Below, in pieces: positions 24,242-32,629 of a stretch of 64,000 nucleotides of DNA. The DNA comes from Paenibacillus_F chitinolyticus_A. Its GTDB lineage: Bacteria > Bacillota > Bacilli > Paenibacillales > NBRC-103111. The stretch spans positions 4,526,001 through 4,590,000 of the forward strand of contig NZ_CP173427.1 of the NCBI RefSeq assembly GCF_045038035.1, written 5' to 3'. Every line of letters begins with the position of its first letter. The stretch's first letter is position 1. Made by a program: the position numbers and the translations under genes. The notes under the pieces are model-generated. The model ran no database searches. It saw only the letters and a list, made by a program, of their open reading frames with translations, and was not told the DNA's origin.

Positions 24242-24316
24242 ATTCTCCAAACCCCGCGATCTGTGTATTCCTCTCTTTATACCCTTACTGTATAAGATAT
24301 TTTTGGAAAGAGCAAT

Positions 24317-24345
24317 ATAAAAACCGCGTTTTTTCGACGCGGTTC
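24317..24345 (-). terminator. Terminator of uppP
   Basis: On the minus strand AACCGCG pairs with CGCGGTT around TCGAAAAAA, followed by a T-rich tract. It lies between uppP and the true start of the HD-GYP gene. Confidence 0.8.
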
Positions 24346-24433
24346 TCGGGCGTTCTTTTTTCATGTTCCATCCAGTTTTGTAAAAACTATCTCTCCGGTT
24401 GCCCCGCATTTATAGGCAAAAATCCGGAAAAGC

Positions 24434-25264
24434 CTAAAGTACCCACAGATAAACGATGAAAATAGCGGCCAGTGCAAAGCGGTAATAAGAGAAATAAGTC
24501 AGTTTCATGCGCTGTACGAAACGGATAAACGTCACAATGGCCAGCAGCGCGACAATAAAGGAAACGATAAAGCCCACTGCGAAAAACAGGATATCGTCCG
24601 ACGTGAAGCTTTTGTAGCTTTTAAGCAGGGAATACCCGCTGGCGGCAAACATGATCGGAACCGCCATAATGAACGTAAAATCGGCACCCGCTTTACGGGT
24701 TACACCGTGGAGCATACCGCCGGCCATCGTCGCCCCGGAGCGCGAAAATCCCGGAATCAGGACGGATAGGCACTGGTAAAGGCCGATGATAAAAGCCTGC
24801 CGGTACGAAATACCGTCCATGTCCTCCACGACGGGTCCTCTTGTCCGGTCCATCTTCTTCTCGGCGATGATCATCAGAATACCGCCCAGGATCAGGGACA
24901 CGACAACCGTTTTCGGAGAAAACAAATACGTTTCAATCAAATCGTCGAACAGAAAAGCGATTCCCATCGCCGGGACGATCCCCAGCAGAATGTGAAGGAC
25001 ATTTAACCGGGATGCTCCCGCTTTAACCGCTACCGGCTCCCGGTTGATTCCGAGAATACGCAGGATCCGTTTCCAATACACGATCACGACGGCAAGAATG
25101 GCGCCGAGCTGGATCACGATCGTGAACGTCTTCATGAGCGGTTCTTCGTCGCTGATTCCCAGCAGAGACTGCGTCAGAATCATGTGTCCGGTTGAAGAAA
25201 CCGGCAGAAACTCGGTTAATCCTTCGACAATCCCGATAATCACGGCAATCCACAAACTGTACAT
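24434..25264 (-). CDS. uppP: Undecaprenyl-diphosphate phosphatase
   Basis: A 276-residue polytopic membrane enzyme that recycles the lipid carrier for wall synthesis by dephosphorylating undecaprenyl pyrophosphate; it also gives bacitracin resistance. Signature motifs EGLTEFLPVSSTGHM and IPGFSRSGATM are intact. The ATG at 25264 is preceded by TAGGAG at 7 bases and is preferred over the open frame to 25324. It is monocistronic, with its own terminator. Confidence 0.96.
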   Translation of the reverse strand: MYSLWIAVIIGIVEGLTEFLPVSSTGHMILTQSLLGISDEEPLMKTFTIVIQLGAILAVVIVYWKRILRILGINREPVAVKAGASRLNVLHILLGIVPAMGIAFLFDDLIETYLFSPKTVVVSLILGGILMIIAEKKMDRTRGPVVEDMDGISYRQAFIIGLYQCLSVLIPGFSRSGATMAGGMLHGVTRKAGADFTFIMAVPIMFAASGYSLLKSYKSFTSDDILFFAVGFIVSFIVALLAIVTFIRFVQRMKLTYFSYYRFALAAIFIVYLWVL

Positions 25265-25378
25265 GGTCTCTCTCCTAATAATAACAGCTGGGGACCTGTG
25301 CCGGGCATGGACAGATCCCCGCAACTATACATTTTACCCGGATAATAGGGTCAAGACAAGTTAACCTCCCGGCATCGG

Positions 25379-26830
25379 TCAAATGCCTTCAGGCTGCCAG
25401 CGGGACACGAACGCCTCTTGAAAACGCTCGGGATGCTGAAGCTCCTCGCCCAGAATATCCCTCAGCAGCTCGGGAAGCAGGTACTCCACATCCGTTGCTT
25501 CGCGCAGGGATAAGTAGCCGACTCCGAACGTAAACATGTCGATCATCCCGACCGTATACGTCCGGTCTTTCTCCAGTGCCTCTCCGTTAACGAGCACCCC
25601 GAGAATTTTGTCCGAAGGCTTCCCTTCCGGATCGTAACGGACGGTCAAACCGTCCAGGCACAGGATGCCGAGCACTTCCCCGCGGAAGCCGAAGCCCCGG
25701 ATCGGCTTGCTCTGAAATTCCGGCAGAAGGGATTCCTCCAGCGCCTGCAATAAACGGCCGCCCGTCAGCTTGACCCGGCAGGGATTGATCGGGCCGGGAC
25801 AGATGGCCAAGAGGCGCCCGAGCGTGACGGGCCCTCTCGCAAGCCCGCGCAGAAGCTGGCCGGCGTTGACGAGCCCGATCTCCGCGTTCATCCAGCGGCG
25901 CAGGCCGGACGCGAGCAGGTTGCCGAGCGGAGACTCTCCGTACCAGTCAAGCTCCAGCGGCTCCGCGAGGTCCGTTACCGGAATATCGAGGGCGCGCCGG
26001 CCCAGCTCCGCATTGCGGGCGAGAATGTCCGCGAGCTCCGCGTCGTCCTCCCAGCCGGACACGGCGTGAACGCGGCCCGCAAGCCGCTCGATGCGCCGCT
26101 CCCGCACATTGTAGGCGATCTCTACCTCTCCCGCATACTGCCCGTATTTGCCTGCGGCGCAGACCAGCGTGTCACGGATGTGCAGCGGCTTTTCCAGCAG
26201 ATGGTGAGTATGCGCGCCGAGGATGACGTCGATGCCTTCGATTTCCGCCGCCATCCGTTCATCGTAACGGAGTCCGAGGTGGGACATGACGATCACGATG
26301 TCGACCTGCGGCCGAAGTTTCTCCACCCAGTAGGAGGCAGCCTGAACAGGCTCCTGCACATCCCAGCCCAGCAGCTCGTAATAGTCCGTAAAAGCCGCCG
26401 TCAGGCCGATTAAACCTACGGTGATGTCTCCTTTGCGCACGATATGATACGGAACCATCCAGGCGGGAACCTTCCCCGTGTCCGCATCAAGAATGTTGCT
26501 TCCGATAACGGGAAAGTCCGCTTTCGTTTCAAAAAGACTCCGAAGCGCATCCGGAGCGTATGTCAAGCCTTCGTTATTGCCCGGGACCATCGCCTCGTAT
26601 CCCGTTGCATTCATGATTTCGATATTGGCGGCGCCGCCCGTCCCTTCGGTTTCGAGCCTCATCCGGTCCAGATGATCGCCGATATCCAGCGTCAGGATCT
26701 CATCCCCTTCATGGCGGCGTCTAAGCTCTTTGAAGCAGGTCGCAATTTTGGGCATTTGTTCGAAATGACTGTGCAGGTCATTCGTATGAAGAATCACTAA
26801 CGTCTGATGCTTCTGCTGCTTTTCGGGCAT
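25379..26830 (-). CDS. Bifunctional metallophosphatase/5'-nucleotidase (YunD-like)
   Basis: A 483-residue enzyme: a calcineurin-type metallophosphatase domain at about 10-260 (LVILHTNDLHSHF, LDIGDHLD, VPGNNE, VIVMSHLG, LGAHTHHLLE) and a 5'-nucleotidase C-terminal domain at 300-450. It has no signal peptide, so it should act in the cytoplasm, like YunD of Bacillus. GGAGGTG lies before the ATG at 26830. Likely substrates are nucleotides or UDP-sugars; specificity is unknown. Confidence 0.9.
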   Translation of the reverse strand: MPEKQQKHQTLVILHTNDLHSHFEQMPKIATCFKELRRRHEGDEILTLDIGDHLDRMRLETEGTGGAANIEIMNATGYEAMVPGNNEGLTYAPDALRSLFETKADFPVIGSNILDADTGKVPAWMVPYHIVRKGDITVGLIGLTAAFTDYYELLGWDVQEPVQAASYWVEKLRPQVDIVIVMSHLGLRYDERMAAEIEGIDVILGAHTHHLLEKPLHIRDTLVCAAGKYGQYAGEVEIAYNVRERRIERLAGRVHAVSGWEDDAELADILARNAELGRRALDIPVTDLAEPLELDWYGESPLGNLLASGLRRWMNAEIGLVNAGQLLRGLARGPVTLGRLLAICPGPINPCRVKLTGGRLLQALEESLLPEFQSKPIRGFGFRGEVLGILCLDGLTVRYDPEGKPSDKILGVLVNGEALEKDRTYTVGMIDMFTFGVGYLSLREATDVEYLLPELLRDILGEELQHPERFQEAFVSRWQPEGI

Positions 26831-26986
26831 GATTTCACCTCCGCTGTAAGGCCTGTCTCTATTACGTATGCCATACTTTGCTTCATTATGTAAGAAGCCC
26901 GGCTGCCCGGACAGCCTCATTATATCATTTTCGTTTTAGGATATGATATGCTAGTTGAAAACGCAACTTTCAGGAGAGAAGCCCTC

Positions 26987-27775
26987 ATGACGTTTCATAT
27001 CCGACTTTTTGCGGGCTTGGCCGATGAGCTCGGCCGCCCTTCCATTGATATATCGCTGACCCGGGGCCCCGGTGAAAAATCCGTAACCGTTCAGGATCTT
27101 TTGGAGGAAATAGGCGGGCAATTTCCCGGCGCCCGTTCTCTTCTCGCCCACTGCTTCCTGACCAAAAACCACGCTTACGCCGCTCCGGATGAGCTTGTAG
27201 CCGAGACCGACGAGCTGGCTCTCATTCCTCCCGTGTCGGGAGGAGGAGGCGAAGAGCCGCAAGCGGCAGACGAAGCGTCCGAAACCGCCCGTTACGTACT
27301 CACGCGAGATCCCATTGAGCCCGCCGAGCTCCTACATAAGGTTACCCATCCCGACTGCGGAGCGACGCTCGCGTTTATCGGCACGACCCGCGAGCACACT
27401 CACGGAGTGCGCACCGTCCTGCTCGAATACGAAGCCTACGAGCCGATGGCCGTCTCCGTCATGGAAACCATCGGCGCCGAGATGGAAGCTCGCTGGCCCG
27501 GATGCCGCTGCGCGATGACGCACCGGCTCGGTCCCGTCGGAATCGGCGAAAGCAGTCTGGTCATCGCCGTCTCCACGCCGCACCGGGCGGACTGTTACGA
27601 GGCTAGCCGCTACGCCATCGAACGGGTGAAGCAGATCCTGCCCGTATGGAAAAAAGAAATCGGCGAAGACGGCGCCGAATGGAAAGGCTACGTATCCCCC
27701 TCCGGCGGGCACGAATGGAATCCGCTCGACCTCCCGGAGGGCGGGAATGGCAGCGTCGGCAAAGCCGGAATGTAA
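26987..27775 (+). CDS. moaE: MoaD-MoaE fusion: molybdopterin synthase in one chain
   Basis: A 262-residue protein. Residues 1-88 are MoaD (beta-grasp, FHIRLFAGLADELG to LALIPPVSGGGG); residues about 105-250 are MoaE (CGATLAFIGTTREHTHG, YEAYEPMA, RLGPVGIGESSLVIAV, PVWKKEIGEDGAEW with active-site lysines). Together they add two sulfurs to cPMP to make molybdopterin. Free MoaD must end in Gly-Gly; here Gly85-Gly88 runs into GEEPQAADEAS. A similar fusion, MoaX of mycobacteria, is cut to release MoaD. Start ATG with AGGAGAG. It is 126 bases upstream of a MoeB-like gene. Confidence 0.9.
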   Translation: MTFHIRLFAGLADELGRPSIDISLTRGPGEKSVTVQDLLEEIGGQFPGARSLLAHCFLTKNHAYAAPDELVAETDELALIPPVSGGGGEEPQAADEASETARYVLTRDPIEPAELLHKVTHPDCGATLAFIGTTREHTHGVRTVLLEYEAYEPMAVSVMETIGAEMEARWPGCRCAMTHRLGPVGIGESSLVIAVSTPHRADCYEASRYAIERVKQILPVWKKEIGEDGAEWKGYVSPSGGHEWNPLDLPEGGNGSVGKAGM

Positions 27776-27901
27776 ATTTTCCATGCAGAAGCGGCGCCCG
27801 AAAGACTGAATCGCCTAAAAGGACGTATCGGACCTGAACGGACCTATTCTGCGAACGCTTCGAATATTACTCTACAAAACAAGCCCGGAAGGAGCAAACC
27901 T

Positions 27902-29176
27902 ATGAGCAGCCTCCACCCCAATCAGCCAGCTGGCGACTTGCCGTCAGCAGCCTTCTCTCCGTCCTCCGGAACGGGAGCCGCGCAGGCCGACAATTCGTCG
28001 GCGAAGCCCGGTGCGGCGACGCAGGCCGGAGCGGCACCGTACGCCGGTGAAGCGGCCGTGCAGGCCACGGACGAACCAGCGGCACAGGCCAACGACAAGA
28101 CCGCCGTGCAGTCTGCCGCCGTGGCGCAAACCGCAGACGAAGCCGAAGTGCCGGCACGCTATTCCCGGCACGTGCTCTTCAAGCCCGTCGGCGAGAACGG
28201 CCAGCGGGCGCTCGGCCGCGCGCGGGTCGCCATCGTCGGCCTTGGCGCGCTCGGCACCGTCCTCGCGAACCACATGGTTCGCGCCGGTGTCGGCTTCGTG
28301 CGCCTGATCGACCGCGACTTCGTCGAAGAGAGCAATCTGCAGAGGCAGATGCTCTATGACGAAGAAGACGCCCGCCAGGCGCAGCCCAAAGCTTCAGCCG
28401 CCGCCGCGAAGCTGCGGCTGGTGAACTCCCTCGTCGGCATCGAGGCCCATGTCGCCGACTTGAACCCCTTGAATGCCGAAGAGCTGCTGACCGGCGTTGA
28501 TCTGATTCTGGACGGTACGGATAACTTTTCCGTCCGGTTTCTGATCAACGATGTCAGCGTCAAGCACGGCATTCCGTGGCTGTACGGCGGCGCCGTCTCT
28601 TCGCGCGGCGTCTCGCTCGCCATTCTGCCCGGCGAAACGCCGTGTCTGCGCTGCCTGTTCGGCTCCGCGCCGGCACACGGCACCGCCGATACATGCGACA
28701 CCGCCGGCGTCATCGGCCCGATCATTCATATGGTTGCCTCCTATCAGGCAACCGAAGCGATGAAAATTCTGATCGGGGATAAGCAGCATCTAAACCGCCG
28801 CATGCAGCAGTGGGATCTGTGGTACAACCATTACACGTCCGTGGATGTAGCGGGAGCCCGCAAAGCGGACTGTCCCGCCTGCGCCCGTCACACGTTCGAG
28901 TATCTCGACGCGGATATCGAAGGGGAAACGATCCAGACGCTGTGCGGAAGAGATTCCGTCCAAATTCATCCCGTCCAAGCAGCGGAATTTTCTCTGGAGC
29001 AGTGGGAGCAGCGTCTCGCCCCGCTCGGTCGCGTAAGCCGCAACAAATTTTTGCTTCGCTTCCGTCCTTCGGATGAGATTACACTAGTCCTTTTTCCTGA
29101 CGGACGCGTGCTTGTACAAGGCGTCACCGACCCCGCTGCCGCCAAAACGTTGTACAGCCGGTACATCGGCATGTAA
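27902..29176 (+). CDS. moeB: MoeB/ThiF-family adenylyltransferase with an Ala-rich N-terminal extension
   Basis: A 424-residue E1-like enzyme that adenylates the C-terminal glycine of MoaD (or ThiS). The core begins at about residue 86 (RYSRHVLF) and shows VAIVGLGALGTVLA (nucleotide site), DRDFVEESNLQRQ, DGTDNFSVRFLIND and two zinc CxxC pairs (CLRC, CPAC). Before it lie about 84 Ala/Gln/Thr-rich, disordered residues not usual in the family. GGAAGGAG sits 7 bases before the ATG, so the extension is probably translated. It follows the MoaD-MoaE gene, its likely partner. Confidence 0.9.
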   Translation: MSSLHPNQPAGDLPSAAFSPSSGTGAAQADNSSAKPGAATQAGAAPYAGEAAVQATDEPAAQANDKTAVQSAAVAQTADEAEVPARYSRHVLFKPVGENGQRALGRARVAIVGLGALGTVLANHMVRAGVGFVRLIDRDFVEESNLQRQMLYDEEDARQAQPKASAAAAKLRLVNSLVGIEAHVADLNPLNAEELLTGVDLILDGTDNFSVRFLINDVSVKHGIPWLYGGAVSSRGVSLAILPGETPCLRCLFGSAPAHGTADTCDTAGVIGPIIHMVASYQATEAMKILIGDKQHLNRRMQQWDLWYNHYTSVDVAGARKADCPACARHTFEYLDADIEGETIQTLCGRDSVQIHPVQAAEFSLEQWEQRLAPLGRVSRNKFLLRFRPSDEITLVLFPDGRVLVQGVTDPAAAKTLYSRYIGM

Positions 29177-29193
29177 TCTGCGCGCCATGCTGC

Positions 29194-29224
29194 GGACCTT
29201 ATCTACGGATAAGGTCCTTTTTTA
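29194..29224 (+). terminator. Terminator after the MoeB-like gene
   Basis: GGACCTTATC pairs perfectly with GATAAGGTCC around TACG, followed by seven T. Confidence 0.9.
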
Positions 29225-29518
29225 TAAGATCAGTCCATGCCGGCATACTTCAGAAGAAAAGAACACCCGGCACTTGTACTCACACGCTATTCGTTCAAAA
29301 ACATGGCTCTCCCTTCCGTTTACAATATAAATCACTTCCTTTTATTTTCCTATTTTTCCCGGCTTTCTGAGGCTTGTTGCGGCTTTCATTTTCTTTATAA
29401 ATAATTGATCAAATCCGACAACTAAATTCCGAAAAATGGAAAATGTTTCATTGCAACTCTGTTTATCCTCCTGCTAATATGAAAGTGATTGAGAAAAACT
29501 GGGAACAGGAAAAGGTGA
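29225..29518. other. AT-rich leader region of the second HD-GYP gene
   Basis: No gene is supported. The stretch becomes very AT-rich near 29390-29480 and must contain the promoter of the HD-GYP gene, but no match was good enough to assign. Confidence 0.5.
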
Positions 29519-29527
29519 ATGAATTCA

Positions 29528-30589
29528 ATGAGAATTCATATAACAGATCTGCAGGTGGGTGACCGTCTAACCCGCGATACGTTCAATTCTATCGGATTGA
29601 ACATTTTATCGGCCGATACGAAAGTAGACGAGTTCGATATTTTGAAACTGAACAAACATCAGATTGAATATGTGGACATCGAAGATCGTCCTCTGCCCGG
29701 CAGCGAAGCTCATTCGCAAACCGCTGCTGCTTCCTCGGAGCTTTTGCGGCAGGAGGAATCGTTCCACTCCGCTATCGGCGGCATCAAAGACTTATTCGAA
29801 AGCGCGGTCCGGACAGGCAAGCTTTCCGACCCGGTTGTCGAGCAGTACTATAGTCCCCTCATCTCCAGTGTGCGGGAAGAAAAAGACGTCGTGAATCTGC
29901 TGCTCTGCCTGGACAGCCGCGACGATTATACATACCAGCACAGCGTACAGGTCGGCCTCATCTCCTACTTTATTTCAATCTGGCTGGGCAAAACCGAAGA
30001 GGAGGCCAAGGAAATCGGCAAAGCCGGCTATCTTCACGATATCGGAAAATGCCGGATCAGCTTCGACGTGCTGCAAAAACCGGGTAAGCTTACGGAAGAA
30101 GAGTATGCCGAGATGAGAAAGCATACCGTTTACGGCTACGAAATTATCCGCAATTCGATTGAGAATGAGTTGTCGGCGCTCGTCGCTTTGCAGCATCACG
30201 AACGACTAAACGGCTCCGGGTACCCGCTGGGCAAAACCGCCGAAGCGATTCATCCCGCCGCCAAAATCGTTGCCGTGGCCGACGTATACAGCGCCATGAT
30301 CAATAACCGGTCGTACCAGACCAAACGGGATCTGCTTTACGTCCTGAAGGAGCTTCACAAAATGAGCTTCGGGGAGCTTGATCCTCAAGCGGTTCATGTT
30401 TTTATCGCCAACATGGTCCCGAATTTTATCGGTAAGAAAGCCACTTTATCCAACGGTCAGTCCGGCACCATCGTCATGACCTTTCCGAACGATTATTTCC
30501 GCCCTCTTATTCAGATTGACGATGCCGGAGATATGTTCGTCGACCTTACACAGCGGACCGATCTGGAGATTCTATCCATTACGGTCTAG
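29528..30589 (+). CDS. HD-GYP domain protein (candidate c-di-GMP phosphodiesterase)
   Basis: A 353-residue soluble protein with the same plan as the minus-strand HD-GYP protein at 23153: a short N-terminal beta domain (RIHITDLQVGDRLTRDTF), then HD-GYP at about 120-290 with HSVQVGLISYF, YLHDIGKCRIS, HTVYGYEIIR, QHHERLNGSGYPLG and ADVYSAM, and a small beta C-domain. It is predicted to degrade c-di-GMP. The second ATG (29528) is preferred because the first (29519) is too close to AAAGGTGA. Followed by a terminator. Confidence 0.9.
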   Translation: MRIHITDLQVGDRLTRDTFNSIGLNILSADTKVDEFDILKLNKHQIEYVDIEDRPLPGSEAHSQTAAASSELLRQEESFHSAIGGIKDLFESAVRTGKLSDPVVEQYYSPLISSVREEKDVVNLLLCLDSRDDYTYQHSVQVGLISYFISIWLGKTEEEAKEIGKAGYLHDIGKCRISFDVLQKPGKLTEEEYAEMRKHTVYGYEIIRNSIENELSALVALQHHERLNGSGYPLGKTAEAIHPAAKIVAVADVYSAMINNRSYQTKRDLLYVLKELHKMSFGELDPQAVHVFIANMVPNFIGKKATLSNGQSGTIVMTFPNDYFRPLIQIDDAGDMFVDLTQRTDLEILSITV

Positions 30590-30614
30590 TAAGCGCTTCA
30601 TTTCCAATGCCGCA

Positions 30615-30660
30615 AAATGCAACAGCCGCCGCTCCCTTTGGGATTGCGCGGCTGTTTTGT
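30615..30660 (+). terminator. Terminator after the HD-GYP gene
   Basis: AACAGCCGC pairs with GCGGCTGTT around a loop with an inner CCC/GGG pair, followed by TTGT. The T-tract is short. Confidence 0.7.
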
Positions 30661-30789
30661 GCTACAATGACCTTATCGGCACACGGTCCACCGATCCGCC
30701 GATTCGGCGATCCTCTCATAACCGGATATGCCAGGTCCGCCTGTGGTAAATTCGGCAACCCAACCCTTCCTCAAGGAGACGCATGCATC

Positions 30790-31215
30790 TTGACCGACGA
30801 CAAACACAAAGAACAGCCATTTGTAACGATAAATCGTCTGCCTGATCCGTTACGGGAAGGCACGTCCGTAAACAATGAAGAGAGCGAACCCTGGCGAGAT
30901 CCCGAGCTTCCCTCGTCATTCTCTTCGGGCTACACACCGCCCCCCGTAAAACTTAAAAAGACTTCGGCTGTCCTGGCGGTGCTCTGCGGCATTTTGGCGG
31001 TCCTTTTTAACCTGCTGGTCGTTACGCTTCCCCTGGGCATTATTCTGGGAATTACCGCCTTCGGCTCCGGCCTTGTCGCCAGACGCTCTCACCGGCGTTC
31101 CGCAGGGCTTGTCCTCTCCCTTTTCTCGTTTCTGATTGCAATGGTTTGGCTTGCCAGCGCCCTGGTCCCGCTTGCGGTCGATCCCACGATAAGAGTCGGC
31201 CTGCGGCTGCCTTAA
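30790..31215 (+). CDS. DUF4190-like small membrane protein
   Basis: About 141 residues from a TTG start (AAGGAG 11 bases upstream). A polar N-terminal half with a Pro-rich stretch (SGYTPPPVKLKK) leads to two membrane spans, LAVLCGILAVLFNLLVVTLPLGIILGITA and a C-terminal one. This is the layout of DUF4190/DUF4870-like proteins. The frame is open upstream to 30607, but that part covers a terminator. The function is unknown. Confidence 0.65.
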   Translation: MTDDKHKEQPFVTINRLPDPLREGTSVNNEESEPWRDPELPSSFSSGYTPPPVKLKKTSAVLAVLCGILAVLFNLLVVTLPLGIILGITAFGSGLVARRSHRRSAGLVLSLFSFLIAMVWLASALVPLAVDPTIRVGLRLP

Positions 31216-31242
31216 CCGGCGGTCGAGGTCTGCAACCTCTAC

Positions 31243-31578
31243 CTATCTGGCCGGCAGTTCCCGCAGCATCCGGTGATACATGGCTTCAACCAATCCAAGC
31301 ACAAGGACAATAATCAACAGCTCCCCCGTAGAAAGCGACCAATCCGCAGCATAAGCCGCAAACCGTAAAAACACAAAAGCCAGGGCAGCGTCGCAAATCG
31401 TCGCAATCGTGTTATTGGAAACCCTCAGAATCAGCTGATCCCCGATTACAAAAGCCACGAGCGATAACAAAACCGCCGTTAAGAGCGCCGACGTTATACT
31501 CGCTTCCGTAAAGGTCAACAGCAAAGGTACCACAATAACCCCGTTCAGAATCAGTTTAATAATCAATTTGCTCGCCAC
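31243..31578 (-). CDS. DUF2512 (YndM-like) membrane protein
   Basis: A 111-residue protein with four membrane helices. It starts with SKLIIKLILNGVIVVPLLL, contains VAFVIGDQLILRVSNN, and ends in a short cytoplasmic tail, which fits the DUF2512/YndM family of Bacillota. GTG start with AAGGAGG 7 bases before it. It is convergent with the DUF4190-like gene, 27 bases away. Function unknown; relatives are often expressed in sporulation. Confidence 0.85.
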   Translation of the reverse strand: MASKLIIKLILNGVIVVPLLLTFTEASITSALLTAVLLSLVAFVIGDQLILRVSNNTIATICDAALAFVFLRFAAYAADWSLSTGELLIIVLVLGLVEAMYHRMLRELPAR

Positions 31579-31847
31579 TTGGTTACCTCCTTGAGATTGA
31601 TATCAGGGTAAAAATTAGGTTTTGATGCGATCTCCTATTTTATGCAAAAGACCCACAAGGCACATAAAATCAAGCTTTATACCGCTTTCCCTGTCGTGCT
31701 GGGTCATTTTGCTGTCTAATCTCTGAAAGCAGGCATGAAAAAAACGTGTCCATAATTGAACACGCAAGCATAAAGTCATCACAAACACATAGGAAACCGC
31801 CATTCAATCTATCAGAATCACTCTATTACTTATTACTAAATCGTTAA

Positions 31848-32327
31848 TTATTGTTCTTTCTTGTCTGTTAATTCATACTGTTTTTCACCTATAGTTAACT
31901 TAAATTTAATTTCATCCAAATGTACTTTCAAGTACTCCAAATCTTCTTCTTTGTATGGAGATTTCGGAATAAAGGTTATGGGGTACCTTACAGTCAATGT
32001 ATTGTTCTCTTGTTTGCAACCATCACCACCTGCAAATCTTTTACAAAGAGATTTTAGTGTAACGATATCTTTATTAATTGGAACCAAGTCTTTTGAATGC
32101 CCCGTATACCCATAACTAATTTCTGCACTTTCAGTGTCTACGGGAGAGGGACCCTGAATTGTCAGCTGATATTCTAACATAACTAGTTTATTTCCATCTG
32201 TTTGAATTGTATCGCTGCCCTCGGTGATTAGCTGAATTTTTTCAAGACTATAGGTCATCCGTTTATCTGTATTACAGCCCGTTAAAAATAATACAACTAG
32301 AATGAGAAGCATGTAGTGTTGTTTCAA
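31848..32327 (-). CDS. Hypothetical lipoprotein, AT-rich gene
   Basis: A 159-residue protein with a lipoprotein signal (LLILVVLFLTGC, Cys at about 18). The mature part is mostly beta and contains SLCKRFAGGDGCKQENNT, a possible disulfide. No family is recognised. AAAGGAGG precedes a TTG start. The gene and its flanks (about 31600-32540) are clearly more AT-rich than the genes around them, which suggests later acquisition. It sits between DUF2512 and the suf operon terminator. Confidence 0.75.
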   Translation of the reverse strand: MKQHYMLLILVVLFLTGCNTDKRMTYSLEKIQLITEGSDTIQTDGNKLVMLEYQLTIQGPSPVDTESAEISYGYTGHSKDLVPINKDIVTLKSLCKRFAGGDGCKQENNTLTVRYPITFIPKSPYKEEDLEYLKVHLDEIKFKLTIGEKQYELTDKKEQ

Positions 32328-32629
32328 AAGTTTAACCTCCTTTCATAGAGCCATTGTAATACTTACGGTTGTAGAATTTTCTCTTTCTACTGTCGTCGTT
32401 TTTGCTCCACCTTTTGGGATACTTAAGTATTGTTTTGATGATCAACAGGTTTTACATCCTATTGAACTATAACAGAATTAGCGTTAGCTGACGGTAATGA
32501 AAAAGAAGCAACCTATTAATGTACGCCCTCATTTTTAAAACAAAAAAAGTGCCTATGTGACTTGAACAAACAATGTACAAGTCATGCATAGGCACTTTTT
32601 ATATAAATATGAAATGGATCAAAATTAAA
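32328..32629. other. AT-rich gap between the lipoprotein gene and sufB
   Basis: No coding frame is supported. It holds the suf operon terminator at 32543-32600; the rest is AT-rich and unassigned, presumably with the lipoprotein promoter. Confidence 0.5.
32543..32600 (-). terminator. suf operon terminator
   Basis: AAAAAGTGCCTATG pairs with CATAGGCACTTTTT, extended inward by GACTTG/CAAGTC. A long, strong hairpin with T-tract right after sufB. Confidence 0.92.

Noticed and set aside
31615..31803. 62-codon minus-strand frame
   Set aside because: No ribosome site before its ATG and no recognisable protein pattern.
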